Assembly (NCBI GenBank): GCA_030710605.1
Contig: CP092863.1
Coordinates: forward strand, 143,250,623 to 143,314,622
Direction: 5' to 3'
From: Cordylochernes scorpioides
Lineage: Eukaryota; Arthropoda; Arachnida; Pseudoscorpiones; Chernetidae
Length of the DNA: 64,000 bases
Shown: one piece after another, positions 30,911 to 41,589 of the stretch
Layout: each line of letters begins with the position of its first letter
Position numbering within the stretch: the stretch's first letter is position 1
The notes under the pieces: model-generated
The model's database searches: none
Told to the model about the DNA's origin: nothing
Seen by the model: only the letters and a program-made list of their open reading frames with translations
Position numbers and translations under genes: made by a program

Positions 30911-31320
30911 TGCTTTGTGTTACTTTAAAATATCTTAAGAAAACATAATAATATTAGAAAGGTCAAATAATAACTTTCTAAATATTCTTGAAAACCTTTT
31001 TTTGTACCTTTTTAATACAAACTATTTTACTAAACACTCCAAAGAAGCTTCCTTATTCTTCTTTTGTTGAAGAAATACCAAAAGGTTTTATTGAGCATTT
31101 CTTAAAACCTTCCTTAATCCTACGTTTTTAATTGAAAAATAATTTAATATACAAGTACAAGTATACAAGTACTTGTATTTCTGTTAAAATAGATTTGATT
31201 GGTTTTGAATATAATCCTTCTAAATCTCGAAGATTTGCAAGACATCATTCTGAATACAATTTAATCCTTTCTTCTAATTTTATATTAAATAGGAAATTCG
31301 ATGAGTTTAAAGTGTTTTAG
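30910..31320. other. AT-rich spacer
   Basis: A plus frame at 31132-31320 (62 codons) has no recognised domain. Confidence 0.35.
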
Positions 31321-31321
31321 A

Positions 31322-31620
31322 TAGGGGGTCGGTGGAAGGATGGTCTAAACAGCTGGTTTGAGACCGCTACGACCCGGGATCAAATCCCGCATTGGACACT
31401 TTTTTCTAATTAAAAAAAATGTTCTAATGGCCCCCGATTCTTGCAAAAGTCCAACACTACCAGCGAGTGCAAGTAACCAAACGGGGCTCTGGCATATTTG
31501 TAAGTGCAAAGTCGAACTGCTTTTCAAATGTGTAGACATGTGGTGTACTTACAGTAAAAGCAGTCACTAACTACCCACCATGATTATCATGGCCTGTACC
31601 ACGTGTACTAGGGATAATAA
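31322..31620 (+). mobile_element. tRNA-derived SINE, full-length copy
   Basis: Head 31324-31396 is tRNA-like: GGGTCGGTGGAAGGATGG A-box side, CCCGGGATCAAATCCCGC B-box side. The body 31397-31570 includes GCGAGTGCAAGTAACCAAAC and the ACATGTGTAGACATGTGG palindrome. The 3' end has CCATGATTATCATGG and CACGTGTACTAGGGATAA with a short A-rich tail. Others: 1600-1890, 14588-14785, 37655-37900 and 3' ends at 61070-61135 and 62768-62830. Confidence 0.75.
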
Positions 31621-31783
31621 AAAAAGTGTTTAGAGACTATGATATGTTAAATTTCAAAGCCTATTCAAATAAAAACGTATTTTCTGCTTCTTATATTCTG
31701 TTATAATGGACACTTTTATAGAAAGTTTTCTAAATTTTAATAATCTTTAAAAGAATGCGTACTAACTATGCATTTCGTTTTAC

Positions 31784-31900
31784 AAAGTTGTCCCAAAATA
31801 TCGTAAAACACTTACAAAAAATGAAATATCAATATTATTCGCCGTTATCTATAATGTCTTTGTATTATCTATATAGATAATACCGTAACAGAGTTTTCCA
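31784..31900. mobile_element. MITE (AAGTTGTCC TIR family), partial
   Basis: AAAGTTGTCCCAAAATATCG and TATTCGCCGTTATCTATAAT match 27056-27236. The right TIR is missing. Confidence 0.5.
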
Positions 31901-32199
31901 TTGTAAAGTCTTGAGCTATCTCCTCCGAAGATTCTGAACTACACATAACAATCTATATACCAAAATTTTCGTTATTTTTTTCTTCGTGTCATAGGCCTGT
32001 TTTTATTTTCCTAATGTTAACAGTTATTTTTATTTTTTAATTTAATCTATTTTACAATCGTAGATTTTTTGCATTTATCATCAACGGTTCGTTTGTTTTG
32101 AAATCCGTATTTTGTTTACCTTTTACTAATTCTTATTTACTAATTTTTACTAATTTCTGCATTCATTTGATTATTTGTATTTGATTTGTAAGTACTTTG

Positions 32200-32700
32200 T
32201 TATAGTTTTTCATTTAAATAGAGCTCAATTTTTGTGTATGTTTCTTATTTGCATTATCTTTCCTAATGTCTTTGGCAACGTTTTTTTTTTCTCATAAATA
32301 GGCTGAGGTTATATTATTTTTCGAATTGTAGATTGAATTATTACTTTTATTCTATATTTATTTTCTTTTATAAATGTTTGTTATAGTTTTTCATTTTAAT
32401 TTAGCGCAATTTTTGTATCTGGTTATCTTTTTTGGATCAATTTTTGTGTATGTTTCTTATTTGCATTATCTTTCCTAATGTCTTTGGCAACGTTTTTTTT
32501 TTCTCATAGATAGGCTGAGGTTATATTATTTTTCGAATTTTAGATTGAATTATTACTTTTATTCTATAGTAATTTTCTTTTATAAGTGTTTGTTATAGTT
32601 TTTCATTTTAATTTAGCACAATTTTTGTATCTGGTTATCTTTTTTGGAATCTTTTCATCTCTCTTTGGCATCTTTTTTTTTCTCATTGATAAGACCTATT
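32200..32700 (+). repeat. Two direct repeats of about 240 bp, T-rich
   Basis: GTTATAGTTTTTCATTT ... CTTTCCTAATGTCTTTGGCA ... CTCATAAATAGGCTGAGGTT occurs at about 32203 and again at about 32440. These share phrases with the 1.03-kb amplicon that follows. Confidence 0.75.
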
Positions 32701-32790
32701 CCAAATAATTTAATAGTGTGTGACGTTTCAGCAACAGCATCATACAAAAGAATAAATGAACTCAAGAATAAAATCTCATTTTTTCTTTTG

Positions 32791-33820
32791 TCTGATGATG
32801 GTGACATTTAGATTAGATCTTTTTTTTTTTTATTACTTTGTTATAGTTTTTCATTTGAATTTAGCTCCATTTTTGTGTCTTATTTAATAAATGAACTAAA
32901 GAATAAAATCTCATTTATTCTTTTGTCTGATTATTGTGTCTGATTTTCTTTTTTACAGTATCTTTCATAATGCCTGATTTGATTACTTGATATTTTATAG
33001 TTTTTCATTTAAATTTAGCTCCATTTTTGTGTCTGTTGTTTTTTTTCTTCTCATAAATAGGCTGATGGCTTTATTTGATAGGCTTTGTGTACTCAATTGT
33101 TGCTTTTTGTGTCTGGTTTCTTTTTTGCTGTATTTTTTTGGAATCCTTTTTTTTTTCATCAATTGTTTCCTCACATGCTTGGCATTTTCTTTTTATGCCT
33201 GTCCTGGCTTTCAGTTTTATAGTTTTCCTCTGCTTGGTTCTTATTTTACCTTTTTTTTTTCAGCGTCTTCTGTCATGCCTCGAAAAGGCCGTGGAAGATT
33301 CACTCCCCTAACAGCTAGGGCGTGCTAATATGCCTCGCCGCAGACACAGAACCCCAATTACTATTTCTCTTGTACAACTATATTGCAGATAAGATAAGAG
33401 GACCTTATTAAAAAATAAATAAACAAACTGCAATTCGACACTATCGATAATTCGACCATTTTAAAAATGAAATTTTCAAGGTTGATTGTTGTTTAAATAC
33501 AACTTTACCGGTAAAAAGGTATTACAGAGGCGAAGGCAGCCACTTTAAAATTAAACACAGGCTCTTGTAGGAAGAACCGAAATATTCAGAATGAATGGAA
33601 GTCTGAAATCTGAAGGACCAAAAGATATGGGTCATCTTTACATGTATGCTATCCAATGTTCGCACACTTTGTGTACTCAATTGTTGCTTTTTGTGTCTGG
33701 TTTCTTTTTTGCTGTATTTTTTTGGAATCCTTTTTTTTTTCATCAATTGTTTCCTCACATGCTTGAAATAGGCTGAGGTTATATTATTTTTCGAATTGTA
33801 GATTGACATTTTTTCTTTTG
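32791..33820 (+). repeat. 1.03-kb amplicon, copy 1
   Basis: Starts TCTGATGATGGTGACATTTA and includes the T-rich tract, a 3' splice-site motif, a short basic frame at 33275-33328 and the GATAAGATAAGAGGACCTTA segment. The next copy starts exactly 1030 bp later. Confidence 0.85.
33275..33328 (+). CDS. Short arginine-rich frame after a splice-acceptor motif, copy 1
   Basis: Preceded by a pyrimidine run and CAG|CGTCTTCTGTC, then ATG. It encodes MPRKGRGRFTPLTARAC and stops. A one-base insertion (AGGGCG for AGGCG), compared with later copies, shifts the frame after residue 15. Whether it is translated is unknown. Confidence 0.25.
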   Translation: MPRKGRGRFTPLTARAC

Positions 33821-34851
33821 TCTGATGATGGTGACATTTGGATTAGATCTTTTTTTTTTTTATTAATTTGTTATAGTTTTTCATTTGAATTTAGCTCCAT
33901 TTTTGTGTCTTATTTAATATATGAACTAAAGAATAAAATCTCATTTATTCTTTTGTCTGATTATTGTGTCTGATTTTCTTTTTTTACAGTATCTTTCATA
34001 ATGCCTGATTTGATTACTTGATATTTTATAGTTTTTCATTTAAATTTAGCTCCATTTTTGTGTCTGTTGTTTTTTTTCTTCTCATAAATAGGCTGATGGC
34101 TTTATTTGATAGGCTTTGTGTACTCAATTGTTGCTTTTTGTGTCTGGTTTCTTTTTTGCTGTATTTTTTTGGAATCCTTTTTTTTTTCATCAATTGTTTC
34201 CTCACATGCTTGGCATTTTCTTTTTATGCCTGTCCTGGCTTTCAGTTTTATAGTTTTCCTCTGCTTGGTTCTTATTTTACCTTTTTTTTTTCAGCGTCTT
34301 CTGTCATGCCTCGAAAAGGCCGTGGAAGATTCACTCCCCTAACAGCTAGGGCGTGCTAATATGCCTCGCCGCAGACACAGAACCCCAATTACTATTTCTC
34401 TTGTACAACTATATTGCAGATAAGATAAGAGGACCTTATTAAAAAATAAATAAACAAACTGCAATTCGACACTATCGATAATTCGACCATTTTAAAAATG
34501 AAATTTTCAAGGTTGATTGTTGTTTAAATACAACTTTACCGGTAAAAAGGTATTACAGAGGCGAAGGCAGCCACTTTAAAATTAAACACAGGCTCTTGTA
34601 GGAAGAACCGAAATATTCAGAATGAATGGAAGTCTGAAATCTGAAGGACCAAAAGATATGGGTCATCTTTACATGTATGCTATCCAATGTTCGCACACTT
34701 TGTGTACTCAATTGTTGCTTTTTGTGTCTGGTTTCTTTTTTGCTGTATTTTTTTGGAATCCTTTTTTTTTTCATCAATTGTTTCCTCACATGCTTGAAAT
34801 AGGCTGAGGTTATATTATTTTTCGAATTGTAGATTGACATTTTTTCTTTTG
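33821..34851 (+). repeat. 1.03-kb amplicon, copy 2
   Basis: Nearly identical to copy 1 across its length, including the frame-shifted basic frame at 34306-34359. Confidence 0.9.
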
Positions 34852-35970
34852 TCTGATGATGGTGACATTTGGATTAGATCTTTTTTTTTTTATTAATTTG
34901 TTATAGTTTTTCATTTGAATTTAGCTCCATTTTTGTGTCTTATTTAATATATGAACTAAAGAATAAAATCTCATTTATTCTTTTGTCTGATTATTGTGTC
35001 TGATTTTCTTTTTTTACAGTATCTTTCATAATGCCTGATTTGATTACTTGATATTTTATAGTTTTTCATTTAAATTTAGCTCCATTTTTGTGTCTGTTGT
35101 TTTTTTTCTTCTCATAAATAGGCTGATGGCTTTATTTGATAGGCTTTGTGTACTCAATTGTTGCTTTTTGTGTCTGGTTTCTTTTTTGCTGTATTTTTTT
35201 GGAATCCTTTTTTTTTTCATCAATTGTTTCCTCACATGCTTGGCATTTTCTTTTTATGCCTGTCCTGGCTTTCAGTTTTATAGTTTTCCTCTGCTTGGTT
35301 CTTATTTTACCTTTTTTTTTTTCAGCGTCTTCTGTCATGCCTCGAAAAGGCCGTGGAAGATTCACTCCCCTAACAGCTAGGCGTGGTAATATGCCTCGCC
35401 GCAGACACAGAACCCCAATTACTATTTCTCTTGTACAACTATATTGCAGATAAGATAAGAGGACCTTATTAAAAAATAAATAAACAAACTGCAATTCGAC
35501 ACTATCGATAATTCGACCATTTTAAAACTGAAATTTTCAAGGTTGATTGTTGTTTAAATACAACTTTACCGGTTAAAAGGTATTACAGAGGCGAAGGCAG
35601 CCACTTTAAAATTAAACACAGGCTCTTGTAGGAAGAACCGAAATATTCAGAATGAATGGAAGTCTGAAATCTGAAGGACCAAAAGATATGGGTCATCTTT
35701 ACATGTATGCTATCCAATGTTCGCACACTTGAAAAAGCCACTTAAAGTTGTCCGTGCGTAAACACAGGCTCTTGTAGCCAAGGTTTGTCCTTGAGCCTTA
35801 TTTATAGTCATAGCAAAAGCCAACCTTAGTGAAAACTAATGCCTCTCTAGAATGAAGCGAAGGTTGGTATCCAAAGGGGCCAAAGATATTTCAGACACTA
35901 TACAGTGTGTTCAACTTTGGGCACTGTCAGTATATGTGCTTCGAACAATACAACTATATTGCAGATAAGA
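34852..35970 (+). repeat. 1.03-kb amplicon, copy 3 plus extra segment
   Basis: Copy 3 continues beyond the usual end into a further about 250 bp (35730-35970: AGCCACTTAAAGTTGTCCGT ... TATGTGCTTCGAACAATACA), which also follows copy 5 and appears inverted at 38600-39730. It ends abruptly in telomere-type repeats. Confidence 0.85.
35337..35453 (+). CDS. Short arginine-rich frame, copy 3 (38 codons)
   Basis: MPRKGRGRFTPLTARRGNM, then PRRRHRTPITIS and a short tail. It follows the same pyrimidine tract and CAG acceptor motif. This is the uninterrupted form, identical to 37009-37125. Such basic starts are seen at the N-terminus of several transposase/helicase proteins (Helitron among them) and of nucleic-acid-packaging proteins, and no assignment is possible. 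The longer upstream frames are poly-T artefacts. Confidence 0.3.
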   Translation: MPRKGRGRFTPLTARRGNMPRRRHRTPITISLVQLYCR

Positions 35971-36021
35971 TAGGTTAGGTTAGGTTAGGTTAGGTTAGGT
36001 TAGGTTAGGTTAGGTTAGGTT
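35971..36021 (+). repeat. Telomere-type tract (TTAGG)10
   Basis: Ten perfect TAGGT pentamers join copy 3 (ending GCAGATAAGA) to a piece of another unit starting GGCGTGCTAATATGCC. TTAGG is the telomere repeat of most arthropods. It lies inside the amplicon block, so it is interstitial. Confidence 0.9.
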
Positions 36022-36533
36022 GGCGTGCTAATATGCCTCGCCGCAGACACAGAACCCCAATTACTATTTCTCTTGTACAACTATATTGCAGATAAGATAA
36101 GAGGACCTTATTAAAAAATAAATAAACAAACTGCAATTCGACACTATCGATAATTCGACCATTTTAAAAATGAAATTTTCAAGGTTGATTGTTGTTTAAA
36201 TACAACTTTACCGGTAAAAAGGTATTACAGAGGCGAAGGCAGCCACTTTAAAATTAAACACAGGCTCTTGTAGGAAGAACCGAAATATTCAGAATGAATG
36301 GAAGTCTGAAATCTGAAGGCCCAAAAGATATGGGTCATCTTTACATGTATGCTATCCAATGTTCGCACACTTTGTGTACTCAATTGTTGCTTTTTGTGTC
36401 TGGTTTCTTTTTTGCTGTATTTTTTTGGAATCCTTTTTTTTTTCATCAATTGTTTCCTCACATGCTTGAAATAGGCTGAGGTTATATTATTTTTCGAATT
36501 GTAGATTGACATTTTTTCTTTTGTCTGATGATG
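36022..36533 (+). repeat. 1.03-kb amplicon, copy 4 (3' half only)
   Basis: Starts within the basic frame and carries the second half of the unit. It is of the copy 1/2 type (GGCGTGCTAATATG), not of the copy 3 type. Confidence 0.85.
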
Positions 36534-37650
36534 GTGACATTTGGATTAGATCTTTTTTTTTTTTTTTAATTTGTTATAGTTTTTCATTTGAATTTAGCTC
36601 CATTTTTGTGTCTTATTTAATAAATGAACTAAAGAATAAAATCTCATTTATTCTTTTGTCTGATTATTGTGTCTGATTTTCTTTTTTACAGTATCTTTCA
36701 TAATGCCTGATTTGATTACTTGATATTTTATAGTTTTTCATTTAAATTTAGCTCCATTTTTGTGTCTGTTGTTTTTTTTCTTCTCATAAATAGGCTGATG
36801 GCTTTATTTGATAGGCTTTGTGTACTCAATTGTTGCTTTTTGTGTCTGGTTTCTTTTTTGCTGTATTTTTTTGGAATCCTTTTTTTTTTCATCAATTGTT
36901 TCCTCACATGCTTGGCATTTTCTTTTTATGCCTGTCCTGGCTTTCAGTTTTATAGTTTTCCTCTGCTTGGTTCTTATTTTACCTTTTTTTTTTTCAGCGT
37001 CTTCTGTCATGCCTCGAAAAGGCCGTGGAAGATTCACTCCCCTAACAGCTAGGCGTGGTAATATGCCTCGCCGCAGACACAGAACCCCAATTACTATTTC
37101 TCTTGTACAACTATATTGCAGATAAGATAAGAGGACCTTATAAAAAATAAATAAACAAACTGCAATTCGACACTATCGATAATTCGACCATTTTAAAACT
37201 GAAATTTTCAAGGTTGATTGTTGTTTAAATACAACTTTACCGGTAAAAAGGTATTACAGAGGCGAAGGCAGCCACTTTAAAATTAAACACAGGCTCTTGT
37301 AGGAAGAACCGAAATATTCAGAATGAATGGAAGTCTGAAATCTGAAGGACCAAAAGATATGGGTCATCTTTACATGTATGCTATCCAATGTTCGCACACT
37401 TGAAAAAGCCACTTAAAGTTGTCCGTGCGTAAACACAGGCTCTTGTAGCCAAGGTTTGTCCTTGAGCCTTATTTATAGTCATAGCAAAAGCCAACCTTAG
37501 TGAAAACTAATGCCTCTCTAGAATGAAGCGAAGGTTGGTATCCAAAGGGGCCAAAGATATTTCAGACACTATACAGTGTGTTCAACTTTGGGCACTGTCA
37601 GTATATGTGCTTCGAACAATACAACTATATTGCAGATAAGATAAGAGGAC
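36534..37650 (+). repeat. 1.03-kb amplicon, copy 5 plus extra segment
   Basis: Matches copy 3, including the extra about 250 bp (37400-37650). Contains the basic frame at 37009-37125. Confidence 0.9.
37009..37125 (+). CDS. Short arginine-rich frame, copy 5 (38 codons)
   Basis: Same 38-codon product and same acceptor context as 35337-35453. Conservation here reflects recent duplication, so it is not evidence of selection. Confidence 0.25.
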   Translation: MPRKGRGRFTPLTARRGNMPRRRHRTPITISLVQLYCR

Positions 37651-37654
37651 CTTA

Positions 37655-37900
37655 TTATTTTACTGTAAGTGCACCACATGTCTACACATGTGAAAAGCAG
37701 TTCGACTTTGCACTTACTAATGCCAGAGCCCCGTTTGGTTACTTGCACTCGCTGGTGGGGTTGGAATTTTGCAAGAATCGGGGGCCATTGGAGCATTTTT
37801 TTTTTCTTTAAACAGAAAAAAGTGTCCAATGCGGGAATCGAACCCGGGTCCTAGTGGTCGAAAACCAAACGGTTTAACCAGCCTTCCACCGACCCCCAGA
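37655..37900 (-). mobile_element. SINE copy inserted in the amplicon block
   Basis: Minus strand: tRNA-like head at about 37822-37897 (GGGGTCGGTGGAAGGCTGG, GGGTTCGATTCCCGC), then the body to TTTTACTGTAAGTGCACCAC (37659). The 3' end is truncated. Confidence 0.75.
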
Positions 37901-37902
37901 CA

Positions 37903-38600
37903 AAAGAATAAATGAACTAAAGAATAAAATCTCATTTTTTTCTTTTGTCTGATGATGGTGACATTTGGATTAGGTCTTTTTTTTTTTTATTAATTTGTTA
38001 TAGTTTTTCATTTGAATTTAGCTCCATTATTGTGTCTTATTTAATAAATGAACTAAAGAATAAAATCTCATTTATTCTTTTGTCTGATTATTGTGTCTGA
38101 TTTTCTTTTTAACAGTATCTTTCATAATGCCTGATTTGATTACTTGATCTTTTATAGTTTTTCATTTAAATTTAGCTCCATTTTTGTGTCTGTTGTTTTT
38201 TTTTTTCTTCTCATAAATAGGCTGATGCTGTATTTGTGTACTCAATTGTTGCTTTTTGTGTCTGGTTTCTTTTTTGCTGTATTTTTTTTTTTTTTTTTTG
38301 GAATCCTTTTTTTTTTTCATCAATTGTTTCCTCACATGCTTGGAATTTTCTTTTTATGCCTGTCCTGGCTTTCAGTTTTATAGTTTTCCTCTGCTTGGTT
38401 CTTATTTTACCTTTTTTTTTTTCAGCGTCTTCTGTCATGCCTCGAAAAGGCCGTGGAAGATTCACTCCCCTAACAGCTAGGCGTGGTAATATGACTCGCC
38501 GCAGACACAGAGAGAGAACCCCAATTACTATTTCTCTTTTTTACTTTTTTACCAATGCCTATAATTTTTCACCTGAAAGATTTTTTATTTTGTTTGTTAT
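37903..38600 (+). repeat. 1.03-kb amplicon, copy 6 (diverged)
   Basis: Begins CAAAAGAATAAATGAACTAA and reaches the basic frame at 38437. Poly-T tracts are expanded (38283-38299). Confidence 0.8.
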
Positions 38601-38634
38601 TCAATACGGTCCTCTTATCTTATCTGCAATATAG
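38437..38634 (+). CDS. Short arginine-rich frame, copy 6 (65 codons)
   Basis: Same start and first 18 residues, but with NMTRRRHRERTPITIS: an in-frame two-codon GAGAGA insertion and one substitution, followed by 32 new codons. Alone among the copies it stays open to 38634. Function unknown. Confidence 0.25.
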   Translation: MPRKGRGRFTPLTARRGNMTRRRHRERTPITISLFYFFTNAYNFSPERFFILFVIQYGPLILSAI

Positions 38635-39745
38635 TTGTATTGTTCGAAGCACATATACTGACAGTGCCCAAGGTTGAACACACTGTATAGTGTCTGAAAT
38701 ATCTTTGGCCCCTTTGGATACCAACCTTCGCTTCATTCTAGAGAGGCATTAGTTTTCACTAAGGTTGGCTTTTGCTATGACTATAAATAAGGCTCAAGGA
38801 CAAACCTTGGCTACAAGAGCCTGTGTTTACGCACGGACAACTTTAAGTGGCTTTTTCAAGTGTGCGAACATTGGATAGCATACATGTAAAGATGACCCAT
38901 ATCTTTTGGTCCTTCAAATTTCAGACTTCCATTCATTCTGAATATTTGGGATCTTCCTACAAGAGCCTGTGTTTAATTTTAAAGTGGCTGCCTTCGCCTC
39001 TGTAATACCTTTTTACTGGTAAAGTTGTATTTAAACAACAATCAACCTTGAAAATTTGATTTTTAAAATGGTCGAATTATCGAAAGTGTCGAATTATCGA
39101 AAGTGTCGAATTATCGATAGTGTCGAATTATCGATAGTGTCGAATTGCAGTTTATTTATTTTTTAATAAGGTACTCTTATCTTATCTGCAATATAGTTGT
39201 ATTGTTCGCAGCACATATACTGACAGTGCCCAAAGTTGAACACACTGTATAGTGTCTGAAATATCTTTGGCCCCTTCAGGTACCAACCTTCGCTTCATTC
39301 TAGAGAGGCGTTAGTTTTCACTAAGGTTGGCTTTTGCTATGACTATAAATAAGGCTCAAGGACAAACCTTGGCTACAAGAGCCTGTGTTTACGCACGGAC
39401 AACTTTAAGTGGCTTTTTCAAGTGTGCGAACATTGGATAGCATACATGTAAAGATGACCCATATCTTTTGGTCCTTCAGATTTCAGACTTCCATTCATTC
39501 TGAATATTTCGGTTCTTCCTACAAGAGCCTGTGTTTAATTTTAAAGTGGCTGCCTTCGCCTCTGTAATACCTTTTTACCGGTAAAGTTGTATTTAAACAA
39601 CAATCAACCTTGAAAATTTGATTTTTAAAATGGTCGAATTATCGAAAGTGTCGAATTATCGATAGTGTCGAATTGCAGTTTGTTTATTTATTTTTTAATA
39701 AGGTCCTCTTTTCTTATCTGCAATATAGTTGTATTGTTCGAAATT
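38590..39745 (-). repeat. Inverted copies of the extra segment and unit 3' part (two)
   Basis: 38605-39160 and 39165-39740 are each the reverse complement of about 35440-35960. TCGAATTATCGATAGTGTCG is locally repeated 4 and 2 times. With copies 3-6 they make an inverted duplication of several kb. Confidence 0.85.
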
Positions 39746-39759
39746 TTATTTTCTAATTA

Positions 39760-40190
39760 ATTTTTTTCTTTTTTTTTCACTCTAATAATATTTATTTAAA
39801 TCTGATAATATATATATTTTTATTTAATGCAATTTATTTAATAATTTATTCAATCCAATGTCTATAGTTTCTTCCCTGAAATTGCTTACCAAACATGAGT
39901 CAGTGTTTCCTCAGTGTTAACAGTTGGAGTGTTAGAATGCGGAGAAGCAAAATAACTCCCTACTGAATTTCTCAAAAGTCTTACTCCCAGAGGAATGCAT
40001 CCACACCAGTTTAACTCTAGGTTGGTGCTATTGTTATGCTTCTGAGAAGTTTTAATCCTAAGCAGGGTCTTTGAAAATGTTACACGTGTGGTGATACTGT
40101 GCATGTGCTCTCATGTCCTTAAAGTAGTGTAGTTCTGTTGTTTGCACTTTCATTTTCTGATTTGTTAAAATTTTTCTAGTATAGTTTCTC
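39760..40190. other. Spacer with an unassigned GC-richer piece
   Basis: Positions 39880-40110 are less AT-rich. A minus frame of 72 codons (40104-39886) has no recognised domain and could be a decayed transposon fragment next to the Helitron ends at 40197-40325. Confidence 0.35.
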
Positions 40191-40196
40191 ACCTGC

Positions 40197-40325
40197 GGGT
40201 CCTTCGGGTAAACCTGGGTCGTTGCCCGGGTCACTCGGCTATTTATATCTATATATATCTATACTTTTAAAGTCTCTGCAGGCCCTTTGGGTAAACCCTG
40301 GGCGTTGCCCGGGTCACTCGGCTAG
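40197..40325 (+). mobile_element. Two Helitron 3' ends in tandem
   Basis: GGGTCGTTGCCCGGGTCACT...CGGCTA at 40211-40241 and GGGCGTTGCCCGGGTCACTC...CTAG at 40299-40325, each with a GC hairpin. The second is followed by T, as expected at a Helitron end. Confidence 0.65.
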
Positions 40326-40329
40326 TGTA

Positions 40330-40433
40330 TAAAGTATTTGTATTATTATGTATTCGCCGTAATAATATTATTCGCCAAGTAATATGAAAAATAACGTTTT
40401 TGAGAAAAACACGAACTATTAGGACAACTTTAT
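40330..40433. mobile_element. MITE (AAGTTGTCC TIR family), partial
   Basis: TATTCGCCGTAATAATATTA interior and ACACGAACTATTAGGACAAC right end. Confidence 0.5.
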
Positions 40434-40487
40434 ATCTTTATACTTGCATGTAGAAAATATATAAATAAATAAGATAAATTAATATGA

Positions 40488-40651
40488 TAAGAGTTATTGT
40501 CTCAATCCCGATATACATGGTAAAAGGTACAACTTCCTTAAGTTTGGTCCATGAGTGTATACACACTTGGTTATTTCGTGTGTCTTCAATAAAGGTCACT
40601 GTAATATCTTTCAGAGTTATTGTCTCAATCCCGATATACATTGTAAAAGGT
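40488..40651 (+). repeat. 123-bp satellite, left of an insertion
   Basis: About 1.3 units, broken at ATTGTAAAAGGT (40640-40651). Confidence 0.85.
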
Positions 40652-40808
40652 TCATTAGTGCTGTAAAGACCAGGATATCCCAAAGGATGTGTATGCACAG
40701 AGGAGGCCCTGGAGTGGATTCGTCACCTCGACATTCCACTCTAGAGAAACTTGCCAACATTGTTGTATTGTGCTGTAAAAAACAATATCATACGCAATAA
40801 TAATAATA
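40652..40808 (+). mobile_element. Short LINE 3' insertion with TSD
   Basis: 157 bp ending in (AAT)n, flanked by a 12-bp duplication ATTGTAAAAGGT (40640-40651, 40809-40820). The plus frame has a short C-terminal peptide (STLEKLANIVVLCCKKQYHT) before a stop. Severely 5'-truncated. Confidence 0.75.
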
Positions 40809-41585
40809 ATTGTAAAAGGTACAACTTCCTTAAGTTTTGTCCATGAATGTATACAAACTTGGTTATCTCGTATGTCTTTAATAAATGTCACTGTAATATA
40901 TTTCAGAGTTATTGTCCTAATCCCGATATACATGCTGAAAGGTATAACTTCCTTAAGTTTTGTCCATGAGTGTATATTGGTTATTTCGTGTGTCTTCAAT
41001 AAAGGTCACTGTAATATATTTCAGAGTTATTGTCTCAATCCCGATATACATGGTAAAAGATACAACTTCCTTAAGTTTTGTCTATGAGTGTATACACACT
41101 TGGTTATTTCGTGTATCTTCAATAAAGGTCACTGTAATATATTTCAGAGTTATTGTCTCAATCCCGATATACATGGTAAAAGATACAACTTCCTTAAGTT
41201 TTGTCTATGAGTGTATACACACTTGGTTATTTCGTGTATCTTCAATAAAGGTCACTGTAATATATTTCAGAGTTATTGTCTCAATCCCGATATACATGGT
41301 AAAAGATACAACTTCCTTAAGTTTTGTCTATGAGTGTATACACACTTGGTTATTTCGTGTATCTTCAATAAAGGTCACTGTAATATATTTCAGAGTTATT
41401 GTCTCAATCCCGATATACATGGTAAAGATACAACTTCCTTAAGTTTTGTCTATGAGTGTATACACACTTGGTTATTTCGTGTATCTTCAATAAAGGTCAC
41501 TGTAATATATTTCAGAGTTATTGTCTCAATCCCGATATACATGGTAAAGATACAACTTCCTTAAGTTTTGTCCATGAGTGTATTT
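40809..41585 (+). repeat. 123-bp satellite array, about 6 units
   Basis: Units at 40979-41585 are nearly identical, with a shared ATCTTCAATAAAGG change and ATATATTTCAGAG, so they arose by recent local duplication. Each is 123 bp (two are 122). The last ends with the MITE terminus CCATGAGTGTATT. Confidence 0.9.
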
Positions 41586-41589
41586 AAAC

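Noticed and set aside
32987-33328. Plus-strand frames of 78-113 codons rich in Phe and Leu, looking like membrane proteins
   Set aside because: They are the poly-T tract read in frame. Only the last 17-38 codons after the CAG motif look composition-independent, and those are listed separately.
35132-35494. Minus-strand frame of 120 codons, Lys-rich
   Set aside because: It is the complement of poly-T/poly-C tracts in the amplicon; the lysines come from A-runs and no domain or start context is seen.
40085-40190. Autonomous Helitron next to the two 3' ends
   Set aside because: No Rep (HUH) or helicase motif could be found in 39750-40330.
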